NCBI GenBank assembly: GCA_020723345.1
Contig: DYJA01000070.1
Coordinates: forward strand, 1 to 32,011
Direction: 5' to 3'
DNA: 32,011 nucleotides
DNA from: Candidatus Aquidulcis sp.
Lineage (GTDB): Bacteria > Chloroflexota > Anaerolineae > UBA4142
The number at the start of each line of letters is the position of its first letter. Positions within the stretch are counted from its first letter, which is position 1. Shown piece after piece: positions 17,189-26,050 of the stretch. The translations under genes and the position numbers were made by a program. The notes beneath the pieces are model-generated. The model was not told where the DNA came from. It ran no database searches and saw only the letters and a list, made by a program, of their open reading frames with translations.

Positions 17189-18496
17189 ATGAATTTGAGT
17201 TTGCGTATCAAAAACCGCGTGCTGAATGCGCTCAAGCCGGGCGCAACACTGGAAGCGCAAAATGCTTGGAATCTCTACGCCGATATTGCTTGGTTTGGGA
17301 TTTTGTCCGGCGTCGCGAGCGCGTTTCTCGCGGTCTTTGTAATTCGTCTGGGCGGCAGCGATACCCACGTCGGTTTGCTTTCCTCACTGCCCGCGCTCAT
17401 CACGATTTTCGCGTCACTGCCCGGCAGTCGCTTGGTCGAACGCGAAAAAAAGCCGCTGTCGGTTTTGCTGATCAGCGCGTTTTTGCACCGGTCGGGTTAT
17501 CTCGCGATTGCGCTCGTACCGTTTTTTCTCGCGACGAATCGCGCCGACGCGATTGTCGTGCTGGTCGCGCTGTTGACAATCCCGGTCGCGACGGCGAACA
17601 TCGCATTCACGACGATGTTCGGCAAAGCAGTCGCGCCCGAAAATCGCGCGCGCGTCGTCGCGGTGCGGAATGTGTGGGTTGGGATTACGAGCACGCTCAC
17701 CGCGTTCTTCGGCGGCAAGTTTCTCGATCAAGTTTTGTTTCCGATCAATTATCAGATTCTTTTCCTGATTGCCTTCGCCGGATCGATGTTGAGTCAGTAC
17801 TATCTGGCGCGCATTCGTTTGCCCGCCGAAACGTCGACGGTGTCGGCGCGCGCGCGGAGCGCGACGGGCGGTGCGCGCGCTTTTCTCGCGACGCTGCGCG
17901 GCAATCGCAAGTACACGCGATTTGCATTCGCTTCGTTCATTTTTCATTGGGGCTTGTTCTTCCCTGTGCCGCTCTATTCGATTTACTGGGTGCGCGTGTT
18001 GGAAGCGAGCGATGGCTGGATCGGCGCGTTCAGCATGGTCGCCAGCGCGACGACGATTGTGTTTTATCCGTTGTGGAGCCGCATGACGACGCGGCGCGGC
18101 AATCATCCTGCTATCGTTTTGGCGACGGCGGGGTTGGCGCTGTATCCTCTGATGACCGCGTTCTCGCCGAATGTCGAATGGATTCTTTTCGTTTCGTTTG
18201 TGGGCGGCGTGTTCACCGCCGGATATGGGCTGGGCTTTTTCAACGGCTTGCTCGAAGTGTGCCCCGAACAAAATCGCGCGCGTTATATCGCGGTGTACAA
18301 TGTCCTGGTCAACATCGCCGCGTTCGTCGCGCCGATCCTTGCGACATCGCTGACGCTGATTTTCGGAATCCACGCGATGCTGCTGCTCGGCGCGACGCTG
18401 CGCGCGCTGGGCGCGCTGGCGTTTTGGTTGCAACGCGACCGCCGAATCAATTCGGCGTCTATCGCAGGTGAAAATCCGATAAATCGGATTGGCTGA
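17189..18496 (+). CDS. MFS transporter
   Basis: This is a polytopic membrane protein of 435 residues with about twelve hydrophobic helices in two halves, the layout of the major facilitator superfamily. A charged loop after helix 2 (GSRLVEREKK) corresponds to the family's loop 2-3 region, and the middle loop (about residues 212-235) is polar and cytoplasmic in style. The substrate cannot be read from the sequence. The ATG at 17189 has a GGAAAG ribosome-binding-like stretch. The last 18 or so residues (RRINSASIAGENPINRIG) are encoded by two palindromic elements, which suggests that the native C-terminus was replaced when the palindromes arrived. Confidence 0.88.
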   Translation: MNLSLRIKNRVLNALKPGATLEAQNAWNLYADIAWFGILSGVASAFLAVFVIRLGGSDTHVGLLSSLPALITIFASLPGSRLVEREKKPLSVLLISAFLHRSGYLAIALVPFFLATNRADAIVVLVALLTIPVATANIAFTTMFGKAVAPENRARVVAVRNVWVGITSTLTAFFGGKFLDQVLFPINYQILFLIAFAGSMLSQYYLARIRLPAETSTVSARARSATGGARAFLATLRGNRKYTRFAFASFIFHWGLFFPVPLYSIYWVRVLEASDGWIGAFSMVASATTIVFYPLWSRMTTRRGNHPAIVLATAGLALYPLMTAFSPNVEWILFVSFVGGVFTAGYGLGFFNGLLEVCPEQNRARYIAVYNVLVNIAAFVAPILATSLTLIFGIHAMLLLGATLRALGALAFWLQRDRRINSASIAGENPINRIG

Positions 18497-18557
18497 TCGC
18501 GTCCGACACGTTTCAACGTGTTTTCACCTCGTTGAGCCGTCGTTTTGAAACGACGGC
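18441..18557. repeat. Cluster of four short palindromes at the MFS 3' end
   Basis: Four hairpins follow one another: GCCGAAT/ATTCGGC (18441-18456), AATCCGAT/ATCGGATT (18473-18490), ACACGTT/AACGTGT (18506-18521) and GCCGTCGTTT/AAACGACGGC (18536-18557). Each has a two-base spacer at its centre. The first two lie within the MFS reading frame. No U-tract follows, so they look like REP/BIME-type mosaic repeats, possibly also ending the transcript. Confidence 0.75.
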
Positions 18558-18575
18558 GGGCAAGCGCGACAATAC

Positions 18576-18604
18576 TCGCCAAACGCCGCGATTTTTGGTA
18601 AAAT
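18576..18604 (+). promoter_or_regulatory. Possible promoter for the thiolase gene
   Basis: TCGCCA (18576-18581, 4/6), 17 bases, TAAAAT (18599-18604, 5/6). It lies just after the palindrome cluster and before the repeat array. A weak match. Confidence 0.35.
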
Positions 18605-18660
18605 AGGAATTGGAGGTTGGAGGATGGAACTTGAAAGCGTTCCAATATCCAACTTCCAAA
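18605..18660. repeat. 7-base-period repeat array with inverted halves
   Basis: ATTGGAG, GTTGGAG, GATGGAA are followed by GTTCC, AATATCC, AACTTCC, which are inverted copies. It uses the same unit family (TTGGAGG/CCAACTT) as the array at 16514-16585. It stops at the thiolase Shine-Dalgarno. Confidence 0.75.
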
Positions 18661-18673
18661 TCAAGGAGGAAAC

Positions 18674-19864
18674 ATGACCACACAAAGACGTGAGGTTTTG
18701 ATTGTCGGTGGCGCGCGCACGCCCATCGGAAAATTTCAAGGCACGATCGCGCACATTCCTGCGCCTGAACTCGGCGCGGTCGTCGTGCGCGCAGCGGTCG
18801 AGCGCGCGGGCGTCGCGCCCGAGCGCGTCGAAGAAGTGATCGTCGGCAACGTTGTCGGCGCGGGACTGGGGCAAGCGCCCGCGCGACAAGCCGCGCTCAA
18901 AGCCGGACTGAAAGACACCATCGCCGCGACGCAAATCGGCAAGGTGTGCGGTTCGGGTCTAAAAGCGGCGATGTTCGCGAGCGCGATGATTCGCGCGGGC
19001 GATGCCGATGTTTTGGTCGCGGGCGGAATGGAAAATATGAATCGCGCGCCGTACTTGTTGTCGAACGCGCGCTTTGGTTATCGCATGGGCAACGCGGAAA
19101 TGCTCGACGCGGTCGTGCACGACGGCTTGTGGTGCGCGTTCGAGAATTGGCACATGGGACGCGCGGCGGAATTCATCGCGCGCGAGTGCGGCATCACGCG
19201 TGAACAGCAAGACGAATTCGCGTTCAACAGTCACCGCAAAGCGCTGGCGGCGATCCAAGCAGGCAAATTCAAAAACGAAATCGCGCCGATTGAAATTCCG
19301 TCGAAGAAAGGCGTGACATTATTTGAAACCGACGAGACGCCGCGCGCGGACACATCGCTCGAAGCGCTCGCGAAATTGAAACCCGCGTTCGAGGCGAACG
19401 GTACCGTCACTGCAGGCAACGCGCCGCCGTTGAGCGATGGCGCGGCAGCCGTCGTCCTCGTCGGCGATGATGTTGCCGCGCGCGATAACCTGAAACCGCT
19501 CGCGCGCGTCGTCGCGTACGCGCAAGCCGGTACCGATCCCAAGTATATTTTCTGGGCGCCGATCTACGCGGTGCGTCAAGTTTTGGAAAAGGCAAATTGG
19601 GAATTGAACGACGTCGATCTGTTCGAGATCAACGAAGCGTTCTCCGCCCAAGTCCTCGCCGACGGCAAAGAACTCGGACTCGATTTTGCGCGCGTGAATG
19701 TGAATGGCGGCGGCGTCGCGCTCGGTCATCCGATTGGCGCGAGCGGCGCGCGGATTCTCGTGACGTTGCTGTACGCGCTCAAGGATCGCGGCTTGAAGCG
19801 CGGTGTCGCGTCGCTGTGTCTCGGCGGTGGCGAAGCAGTCGCGATGGCGGTGGAAAGCGTGTGA
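18674..19864 (+). CDS. Acetyl-CoA acetyltransferase / 3-ketoacyl-CoA thiolase
   Basis: Thiolases cleave 3-ketoacyl-CoA to acetyl-CoA and a shortened acyl-CoA, or run the reverse condensation. The 396 residues carry the acylated cysteine C92 (VCGSGLKAA), the NEAF motif, H352 (GHPIGASGARI) and the second cysteine C382 (CLGGGEAV). The length and motifs fit the acetoacetyl-CoA/beta-oxidation type. The ATG at 18674 has a GGAGG site. Together with the acyl-CoA dehydrogenase and carboxylase genes downstream it points to fatty-acid or propionate-type acyl-CoA metabolism. Chain-length preference cannot be judged. Confidence 0.95.
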   Translation: MTTQRREVLIVGGARTPIGKFQGTIAHIPAPELGAVVVRAAVERAGVAPERVEEVIVGNVVGAGLGQAPARQAALKAGLKDTIAATQIGKVCGSGLKAAMFASAMIRAGDADVLVAGGMENMNRAPYLLSNARFGYRMGNAEMLDAVVHDGLWCAFENWHMGRAAEFIARECGITREQQDEFAFNSHRKALAAIQAGKFKNEIAPIEIPSKKGVTLFETDETPRADTSLEALAKLKPAFEANGTVTAGNAPPLSDGAAAVVLVGDDVAARDNLKPLARVVAYAQAGTDPKYIFWAPIYAVRQVLEKANWELNDVDLFEINEAFSAQVLADGKELGLDFARVNVNGGGVALGHPIGASGARILVTLLYALKDRGLKRGVASLCLGGGEAVAMAVESV

Positions 19865-19958
19865 CGTGTGGCGAGTGACGGGTGACGTGATGCGTGAAGC
19901 GTGAAACGTGGTGCGTGAAGTTACTCTTGTCATGTGCCCCACGTCTCTCGCCACTTTC
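19861..19958. repeat. 7-base-period repeat array after the thiolase gene
   Basis: Heptamers GTGACGT, GTGGCGA, GTGACGG, GTGACGT, GATGCGT, GAAGCGT, GAAACGT, GGTGCGT start at the thiolase stop codon. An inverted stretch, CACGTCTCTCGCCAC, follows near 19939-19953. Confidence 0.75.
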
Positions 19959-19982
19959 CTGCGCCAGCGAGAGAGGAAAGCC

Positions 19983-20312
19983 ATGGTCAGAACGAAGATA
20001 GCCAAAGAAACCAAAGCGCGGTATGCGACATCTACGCGACGCGAGGGGGACACGTTGTCAAAACGATTTGTCCTGCGAAATGCGACGCCAGCCCAAGTTA
20101 GACTATTGCGGCGGAATGTCGCGCTCTATGAGAAATTCGCCAAGCATTTGGAGCGTGAACACAAGGGCGAGTACGTCGCAATCGGTTTGGATGGCGCGCT
20201 GGTTGTAGGGAGCATTCATGTCGAGGTACTCCAACAAGCTGTAGAGAAGTTCGGCGCGGGTAATTTTGCCTTGTGGAAGATTGGCTACGATTACGCACTC
20301 AAGTGGAGATAA
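19983..20312 (+). CDS. Small protein, DUF5678-like, partner of the retropepsin-like gene
   Basis: A protein of 109 residues with a basic N-terminus and a C-terminal alpha/beta segment (YEKFAKHLEREHKGEYVAIG, then a GALVVGS turn and an FALWKIGYDYALKWR end). This resembles the small DUF5678-type proteins, based on memory and not on a search. The ATG at 19983 has GAGGA upstream; an earlier in-frame start at 19908 would run through the repeat array. Its stop shares one base with the next gene's start (TAATG), so the two are translationally coupled. The function is unknown. The bicistronic layout with a protease-like protein recalls toxin-antitoxin or substrate-protease pairs. Confidence 0.7.
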   Translation: MVRTKIAKETKARYATSTRREGDTLSKRFVLRNATPAQVRLLRRNVALYEKFAKHLEREHKGEYVAIGLDGALVVGSIHVEVLQQAVEKFGAGNFALWKIGYDYALKWR

Positions 20313-20656
20313 TGATGACCATCCACCGCCCGTACCCCTACCTTGCGTTTCGTTGTCGCGTTTCTGATCGAACTTTCGAGGAGTTGGCGTATGTAGACAC
20401 TGGTTTTAGCGGTGGCATGGTCATTCCCGAGTCCGAAAGGAAAGGGTTGTCCGAGCCGCTCGCCTACATTCCCATCGAATTAGGCGACGCGAGTCACACA
20501 ATAGGCGCTGAATATGTCGGCAATGTGCTCATCGGAGAATCGGAATTTCAAGTGACGGTCTTGTTTCTCGGCGGCGAGTACCTGATCGGGCGGGAAATTA
20601 TTGACCAGATGCGCATATGTTTCCATCACGGTCAATATCTCGAAATCGAAACGTGA
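20312..20656 (+). CDS. Retropepsin-like aspartic protease (clan AA)
   Basis: A protein of 114 residues with the hallmark of a single-domain, dimeric aspartic protease: D29-T-G-F-S-G in a hydrophobic context (AYVDTGFSGGMVIP), followed by a second glycine turn and the closing motif YLIGREIIDQMRI. These match the DTGASG and LLGRDFLD elements of bacterial retropepsin-like proteins. No signal peptide or membrane span is seen, so it should be cytoplasmic. It overlaps the upstream small gene by one base. It may process or degrade its partner, but this is inference. An acyl-CoA dehydrogenase gene follows 28 bases later. Confidence 0.78.
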   Translation: MMTIHRPYPYLAFRCRVSDRTFEELAYVDTGFSGGMVIPESERKGLSEPLAYIPIELGDASHTIGAEYVGNVLIGESEFQVTVLFLGGEYLIGREIIDQMRICFHHGQYLEIET

Positions 20657-20684
20657 ATCATTCTGATTCAAAGGAGAATCAAAA

Positions 20685-21830
20685 ATGGATTTCCAACTAA
20701 CGGAAGAACAACGCGCGATTCGCGATCTGGCGCGCGATTTCGCGCAGAAAGAAATCGCGCCGATCGCGGCGCAAATCGACGAGAGCGGCGAGTTCCCGTA
20801 CGAAACCGTCAAGAAGATGGGCGAACTCGGTTTGATGGGCATCGAGGTTCCCGAAAAATACGGCGGCGCGGGACTGGACGCGGTGAGTTACGTGCTCGCG
20901 GTCGAAGAAATTTCCAAAGTGTGCGCGTCGCACGGCGTTATTTTGAGCGTGAACAACTCGCTCGTCTGCTACGGGCTAGAAAAATTCTGCACCGAAGAAC
21001 AAAAGCAGAAATTTCTCGTCCCACTTGCGTCAGGCAAGAAGTTGGGCGCGTTCTCGCTCACGGAACCGCAGTCGGGCAGCGACGCGGGCAATATGAAAGT
21101 GCGCGCGGTGCTCGAAGGCGATCACTATGTCATCAACGGTCGCAAGTCGTGGATCACAAACGGTCCCGCCGCCGATTACATGATCCTCTTCGCCGCGACG
21201 CAACCCGAATTGAAACATCGCGGCACGGCGGCGTTTGTCGTCGACACCAAACTCCCAGGTTTCGAACTTGGCAAGAAGGAACCGAAACTCGGCATTCGCG
21301 CGAGCGCGACGTGCGAGGCGACGTACGACAATTACAAAATTCCCGTGTCGCATCGTATCGGAAATGAAGGTGACGGGTTTAAGATTGCGATGAGCATTCT
21401 CGACATGGGACGTATCGGTATTTCGGCGCAGGCGCTCGGCATCGCGGAAGCCGCGTACGAAGCGAGCGTCGCGTACTCGAAAGAGCGTTCCGCGTTCGGA
21501 CAAAAGATTTCCGAGTTTCAAGCAATTCAGTGGATGATCGCGGATATGTCGACGCGCATCGAAGCGTCGCGCTTGCTCGTCTACAATGCGGCGGTGAAAA
21601 AGGATAGCGGCGGCAAATTCAGTCGCGAAGCCGCGATGGCGAAACTCTTCGCGAGCGAGACCGCGATGTGGGTGACGACGAAAGCGATCCAGGTTCACGG
21701 CGGCGCGGGGTACAGCAAAGAGTTGCCGCTTGAGCGCTATTTCCGCGACGCGAAAATCACCGAGATTTACGAAGGCACGAGCGAGATTCAACGCATGGTG
21801 ATCGCGCGCGCGGCGTTGGAAGGGAAATGA
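20685..21830 (+). CDS. Acyl-CoA dehydrogenase (short-chain type)
   Basis: This flavoprotein makes the first double bond in acyl-CoA oxidation and passes electrons to ETF. It has 381 residues, the normal length. The FAD/substrate motifs are LTEPQSGSDAG, WITNG and RIGISAQALGIAEAA, and the QVHGGAGY segment and ITEIYEGTSEIQR carry the expected C-terminal features. The glutamate in IYEGT (E363) occupies the catalytic base position of short-chain enzymes. The ATG at 20685 has AGGAG upstream. The stop overlaps the next gene in ATGA, coupling it to an MNT antitoxin gene. Butyryl-CoA is a plausible substrate. Confidence 0.94.
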   Translation: MDFQLTEEQRAIRDLARDFAQKEIAPIAAQIDESGEFPYETVKKMGELGLMGIEVPEKYGGAGLDAVSYVLAVEEISKVCASHGVILSVNNSLVCYGLEKFCTEEQKQKFLVPLASGKKLGAFSLTEPQSGSDAGNMKVRAVLEGDHYVINGRKSWITNGPAADYMILFAATQPELKHRGTAAFVVDTKLPGFELGKKEPKLGIRASATCEATYDNYKIPVSHRIGNEGDGFKIAMSILDMGRIGISAQALGIAEAAYEASVAYSKERSAFGQKISEFQAIQWMIADMSTRIEASRLLVYNAAVKKDSGGKFSREAAMAKLFASETAMWVTTKAIQVHGGAGYSKELPLERYFRDAKITEIYEGTSEIQRMVIARAALEGK

Positions 21831-22297
21831 AAGCGAAACCAGGACGGCGATTGAAAGAACAACAGGCGGCGTACGCGACGCGACCAGCCAAGTCGCGTGC
21901 GCCGCGGCCAGTTCTTTTTCCGCAAGCGCGTTACTTGACGCGCAAGGAACGCGTCGCGCTCAAGGCATACCAAGACTATTTGCTCGCCGCGCTGCCTGAC
22001 CAAATCGAGCGCATCGTTTTGTTCGGCTCAAAGGCGCGCGGCGATAGCGCGCGCGATTCGGATGTGGATTTGTTGGTTGCGATCAAGGGTGCGCCTATCA
22101 TAGGTCTGGGGGCGTGTGATTCACGCTGGCAGACGATTGTTGATCCCACGTTTGATTTCTTGATGGAGTACGGTGTCTATTTGTCTCCAACGGTGATGCA
22201 CATTGAAAGGACAAAGGAATGGACGCCGCTCTTGGCGCATATCCGAAAGGATGGAGTCGAATTATGGCGATGCACAAAGAAGAGCATATCCAATTGA
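21827..22297 (+). CDS. MNT-domain nucleotidyltransferase (antitoxin of a HEPN-MNT pair)
   Basis: A protein of 156 residues with the minimal nucleotidyltransferase motif GS-X10-DxD (GSKARGDSARDSDVD) near residues 66-80. In known type VII HEPN-MNT systems, the MNT partner adds nucleotides to the HEPN toxin and silences it. The N-terminal 40 residues are basic and not part of the fold. The gene begins in an ATGA overlap with the acyl-CoA dehydrogenase stop and runs 34 bases into the HEPN gene. Confidence 0.85.
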   Translation: MKAKPGRRLKEQQAAYATRPAKSRAPRPVLFPQARYLTRKERVALKAYQDYLLAALPDQIERIVLFGSKARGDSARDSDVDLLVAIKGAPIIGLGACDSRWQTIVDPTFDFLMEYGVYLSPTVMHIERTKEWTPLLAHIRKDGVELWRCTKKSISN

Positions 22298-22683
22298 GAT
22301 TGTCTATTGCGCGTGACAAGTTGAGTGTCGCGGTTGAATTGCTGAGGAACGATCATTATGGCGACGCAATCTCCAAGGCGTACTATGCCATGTTCTACGC
22401 GGGCAAAGCACTGTTATTGGCTTTAGATCAAGATCCCCATAAACACAAGGGAGTCGTGACGATGTTTGGGGAAAAGATCGCCAGAGTTGGGCTAACTGAT
22501 CCGCGTTATGGGCGTACTCTGGCAAAAGCAGAACGCCTGCGTATAGACGCAGATTACAACGAACAATACCTTGCGACGCGAGAAGATGCCGAGAAAGCGA
22601 TCTGTGATGCCGAGGATTTTGTGAACGAAGCGCAAGAGACGCTGAAGAAAATCCAAGCGCGAGGGAAAAACCATGTCCATTGA
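22264..22683 (+). CDS. HEPN-domain protein (toxin of a HEPN-MNT pair)
   Basis: A helical protein of 139 residues with the HEPN signature [15 protein letters not shown] and a later [14 protein letters not shown] toxins are usually ribonucleases with an RX4-6H motif; I could not find that motif here, and the ADY-type subfamily may lack it. The ATG at 22264 has GGAG about seven bases upstream. It overlaps the MNT gene by 34 bases and the carboxyltransferase gene by 11, so the pair is sandwiched by coupled translation. RNase activity is therefore uncertain. Confidence 0.82.
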   Translation: MAMHKEEHIQLRLSIARDKLSVAVELLRNDHYGDAISKAYYAMFYAGKALLLALDQDPHKHKGVVTMFGEKIARVGLTDPRYGRTLAKAERLRIDADYNEQYLATREDAEKAICDAEDFVNEAQETLKKIQARGKNHVH

Positions 22684-24223
22684 TCCCAAAATTCTCGAAC
22701 TGCGCCAGCGGCGTGAAGACGCGCGGCTGGGCGGTGGGCAAAAACGAATTGACCAGCAGCACGCGAAAGGCAAATTGACCGCGCGCGAACGCGTCGATTT
22801 GCTTTTGGACGAAGGATCGTTCCAGGAGTTGGGCGGTTTCGTCACGCCGCGCACGACGGGCTTTGGCGCGGAGAAGCAGGTCTTTTATGGCGACGGCGTC
22901 GTTACGGGTTATGGCACGATCAATGGACGACTCGTCTACGTTTTTTCGCAGGACTTTACCGTCTTCGGCGGATCGCTCGGCGAGGCGCACGCGGAAAAAA
23001 TTTGCCGTCTCATGGATCTCGCGATGAAGAACGGCGCGCCGCTCGTCGGCTTGAACGATTCGGGCGGCGCGCGCATCCAGGAAGGCGTTGTCTCGCTCGG
23101 CGGGTATGCCGATATTTTCTTGCGGAACACGCTGGCGAGCGGCGTCATTCCGCAGATCAGCGCGGTGATGGGACCGTGCGCGGGCGGCGCGGTCTATTCG
23201 CCAGCGATCACCGATTTTATCTTGATGGTCAAAGACACGAGTTATATGTTCGTCACGGGACCCGATGTCGTCAAAACGGTGACGCACGAAAACGTGACGT
23301 TCGAAGAACTGGGCGGCGCGATGGCGCACAACGAAAAAAGCGGCGTCGCGCATTTCGCCGCCGAAACCGAAGAACATTGCATCGCGTTGGTTCGCAAATT
23401 GCTCGCGTATCTGCCGCAGAACAACATGGAAGAGCCGCCGATTTTTCGCACGACCGACGATCCGCTGCGCGCGGAAGAATCGCTCGATTCGATTGTGCCC
23501 GACTCGCCGAACAAGCCGTACGACATTAAAGAGATCATCAACCGCGTCGTGGACGATGGCGAGTTCTTGGAAGTACACGAACATTACGCGCAGAACATCG
23601 TCGTGGGTTTCGCGCGCTTGAACGGGCGCGCGGTCGGCGTCATCGCGCAGCAGCCGATGGTGCTGGCGGGGTGTCTCGACATCAACGCGTCGGCAAAGGG
23701 CGCGCGGTTCGTCCGTTTTTGCGATTGCTTCAACATTCCGCTGATCACGTTTGAAGATGTGCCGGGATTTTTGCCCGGCGTCGGGCAAGAGCACGGCGGC
23801 ATCATTCGCCACGGCGCGAAATTGCTGTACGCGTATTGCGAAGCGACAGTGCCGAAGATCACCGTCATCACGCGCAAGGCGTACGGCGGCGCGTACGACG
23901 TGATGAACAGCAAGCACATTCGCGGCGATCTGAACTATGCGTGGCCCTCCGCGGAAATCGCGGTGATGGGACCCGACGGCGCGGTTAATATTTTGTACCG
24001 CGAGGAAATTTCGCAAGCCGCCGATCCCGACGCGCTGAAGCAGAAACTGACCCAGGAATATCGCGATCACTTTGCGAATCCGTACATCGCGGCGGGGCGC
24101 GGCTACATTGACGACGTGATCGAGCCGCACCAGACGCGCGCCAAGTTGATCGCGGGCTTGGAAATGTTGCAAAACAAACGCGATCAGAATCCGCCGAAAA
24201 AGCATGGGAATATTCCGTTGTGA
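22673..24223 (+). CDS. Acyl-CoA carboxylase carboxyltransferase subunit (propionyl/methylmalonyl-CoA type)
   Basis: The subunit moves CO2 from carboxybiotin to an acyl-CoA, most likely propionyl-CoA to give methylmalonyl-CoA. The 516 residues form two crotonase-like halves. The first oxyanion-hole region is [11 protein letters not shown] (128-138) and the second is [30 protein letters not shown] and [13 protein letters not shown] are also family motifs. The biotin carboxylase and carrier subunits are encoded about 3.5 kb downstream, after accessory genes, and a methylmalonyl-CoA mutase gene follows these. That context favours propionyl-CoA over acetyl-CoA as substrate. The ATG at 22673 lies inside the end of the HEPN gene. 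Confidence 0.93.
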   Translation: MSIDPKILELRQRREDARLGGGQKRIDQQHAKGKLTARERVDLLLDEGSFQELGGFVTPRTTGFGAEKQVFYGDGVVTGYGTINGRLVYVFSQDFTVFGGSLGEAHAEKICRLMDLAMKNGAPLVGLNDSGGARIQEGVVSLGGYADIFLRNTLASGVIPQISAVMGPCAGGAVYSPAITDFILMVKDTSYMFVTGPDVVKTVTHENVTFEELGGAMAHNEKSGVAHFAAETEEHCIALVRKLLAYLPQNNMEEPPIFRTTDDPLRAEESLDSIVPDSPNKPYDIKEIINRVVDDGEFLEVHEHYAQNIVVGFARLNGRAVGVIAQQPMVLAGCLDINASAKGARFVRFCDCFNIPLITFEDVPGFLPGVGQEHGGIIRHGAKLLYAYCEATVPKITVITRKAYGGAYDVMNSKHIRGDLNYAWPSAEIAVMGPDGAVNILYREEISQAADPDALKQKLTQEYRDHFANPYIAAGRGYIDDVIEPHQTRAKLIAGLEMLQNKRDQNPPKKHGNIPL

Positions 24224-24255
24224 TTTTCGATTGCGGATTTTTGATTTTGGATTGA
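24222..24255. repeat. 7-base-period repeat array
   Basis: GATTTTC, GATTGCG, GATTTTT, GATTTTG, GATTGAA run from the carboxyltransferase stop to just before the methyltransferase start. No inverted half is seen. Confidence 0.65.
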
Positions 24256-24262
24256 ACAGTTG

Positions 24263-25132
24263 ATGCGAAAACGAAAAAAGAGTTTTTCCGAGTGTGCGCT
24301 TGGGATAGGCAAGTTCATTCAAGGGGATTGTTTGGATGTATTGAACGATCTCCCCGCCGATGAATTCGTTCTCGCGTTCACGTCGCCGCCCTATCTCAAC
24401 GCGATCAATTACTCTCAACACGTTGACAAGATCAGAGGGCGCGTGGATTATTGGAAACGTGAGAACGTTTCTTACGACGAGTACCGACAATTCCTGACTG
24501 ATCGCTTTGCAGCGTTGTTGCGCGCGGTCAAGCCAGGTGGCTATAACATCGTCAATATTTCACCCGTTGGGTGGAATGGTGAACGAATGGCTTTGCCATT
24601 TCACTTTGTGAGTTGGATGGAGCAAATCGGTTGGAAATTCAAAGAAGATATTGTTTGGGAAAAAACGATTGCGCGGGATCGGCGGTCGGGCGTTCTCTTG
24701 CAACATCCATACCCAGGATATTACTATCCGAATCTCGTTTCGGAGTATGTTTTCGTTTTCCAAAAGCCCGCCGCAAAGAAAGATCGCGAGAATATCTACT
24801 GGAACCGCACGGCTGAAGAAAAGGAACGGAGCAGACTTGACCTGAGCAATTTTCAAGGCGAGATGAGCAAGAACGTCTGGAAAATTCGCCCGCTCTCCCC
24901 GCAGGAAAATCTACATCCCGCGCCGTTCCCGTTGGAATTGGCGGAGCGTGTTGTATCGTTGTACTCGTATCAAGGTGACGCGGTCATTGATATCTTCGCG
25001 GGAAGCGGACAAACAGCGCTCGCTTGCGAGAAACTTGGGCGGCGTCATGTCAGTATTGAAATCCTGAAAGAGTACGTGGATTATGCTGCGAAGCGGTTCA
25101 ATGCCGCATCGTGCAGACCAATGGGTAAGTGA
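24263..25132 (+). CDS. Beta-class DNA methyltransferase, likely N4-cytosine
   Basis: The enzyme transfers a methyl group from SAM to an exocyclic amine in DNA. It has 289 residues. Motif IV is TSPPY (40-44), typical of m4C enzymes, and motif I is DIFAGSGQT (243-251). The order IV before I marks the beta class, with a target-recognition region between them. A TTG at 24260 is an alternative start. The second methyltransferase begins three bases after its stop. The codon use is visibly less GCG/CGC-rich than that of the flanking metabolic genes, suggesting transfer as a cassette. Target sequence is unknown. Confidence 0.88.
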   Translation: MRKRKKSFSECALGIGKFIQGDCLDVLNDLPADEFVLAFTSPPYLNAINYSQHVDKIRGRVDYWKRENVSYDEYRQFLTDRFAALLRAVKPGGYNIVNISPVGWNGERMALPFHFVSWMEQIGWKFKEDIVWEKTIARDRRSGVLLQHPYPGYYYPNLVSEYVFVFQKPAAKKDRENIYWNRTAEEKERSRLDLSNFQGEMSKNVWKIRPLSPQENLHPAPFPLELAERVVSLYSYQGDAVIDIFAGSGQTALACEKLGRRHVSIEILKEYVDYAAKRFNAASCRPMGK

Positions 25133-25135
25133 CAA

Positions 25136-26050
25136 ATGACCAAAGTAATCCAAGGTGATTGTGTAGAGAAACTGAATGAAACGGTTTTTCGTCGAGAAGC
25201 GGGTAGAGAACCTGTCTGCTTGACGTTTCTTGATCCGCCGTTCAATCAAGGCAAGGATTACGATTACTTTGACGACACTTTGCCTGAACACGAGTACTGG
25301 TTGATGATGCAAACAGTATGTGCGCGCGTGCGCGAATTGACGGCAGACGGCGGCGCGATCTATTTCATGCAACGCGAGAAAAACACCGAAGCCGTTCTAC
25401 AATGTTTGCGCGAGACGGGTTGGACACTGCAGAACCTGATTATCTGGACAAAGCGCACGTCTGCTGTGCCAAACACGATCCGTTTCGGCAAGCAATATCA
25501 AATCATTGCTTTCGCGACGAAAGGCAAACGCCCGTGCGTGTTCAATCGTTTGCGGATTGATCTGCCATTGCGCCCTGAATACAAGTACGCGCGCGAAGAC
25601 GGTTTGTTTGTAACAGATGTTTGGGACGACATCCGCGAATTGACCTCTGGCTACTTCGCGGGCGACGAAGCGTTGCGTCGCGATAACGGCGAGCGCGCTC
25701 ACAAACAACAATCGCCTGTCGCGTTGTTGTTGCGGATCATTCTCTCGTCGACGATGCCAGATGACTTGGTGCTTGACCCATTTGCGGGCACAGGCACAAC
25801 GCTTGTTGTGGCAGAACAAGTTGGGCGAACATCGGTCGGGATTGAAATTGATCCTAAGAATGTGAACCTAATCCAGGAACGCTTGGACGCGCGGCGCGAT
25901 GCGGATTCAGTATCTCCGATGCGCGAGTACTATCGTTTCACGCCTGGGTTAGATCAGATCTGGAAAGGCGCTACACCAGCGCGAAGAACGCCACAACCGC
26001 AAATGGCGCTTCTTGAAAAGAAGCCGAGGTACAAACATGGGCGTGCTTAA
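25136..26050 (+). CDS. Beta-class DNA methyltransferase, likely N6-adenine
   Basis: A 304-residue SAM-dependent enzyme. Motif IV is DPPF (33-36), the N6-adenine form, and motif I is DPFAGTGTT (214-222), again in beta-class order. The C-terminal 40 residues are basic and Pro/Arg-rich. With its neighbour it gives two methyltransferases of different specificity, which often serve the two strands of an asymmetric site. It overlaps the following PD-(D/E)XK gene by 14 bases, so all three genes appear to be one transcript. Confidence 0.88.
   Translation: MTKVIQGDCVEKLNETVFRREAGREPVCLTFLDPPFNQGKDYDYFDDTLPEHEYWLMMQTVCARVRELTADGGAIYFMQREKNTEAVLQCLRETGWTLQNLIIWTKRTSAVPNTIRFGKQYQIIAFATKGKRPCVFNRLRIDLPLRPEYKYAREDGLFVTDVWDDIRELTSGYFAGDEALRRDNGERAHKQQSPVALLLRIILSSTMPDDLVLDPFAGTGTTLVVAEQVGRTSVGIEIDPKNVNLIQERLDARRDADSVSPMREYYRFTPGLDQIWKGATPARRTPQPQMALLEKKPRYKHGRA

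Noticed and set aside
22304-24490. 728-codon minus-strand open frame opposite the HEPN and carboxyltransferase genes
   Set aside because: It crosses two well-supported genes and the spacer, and its composition is typical of antisense frames in biased DNA.
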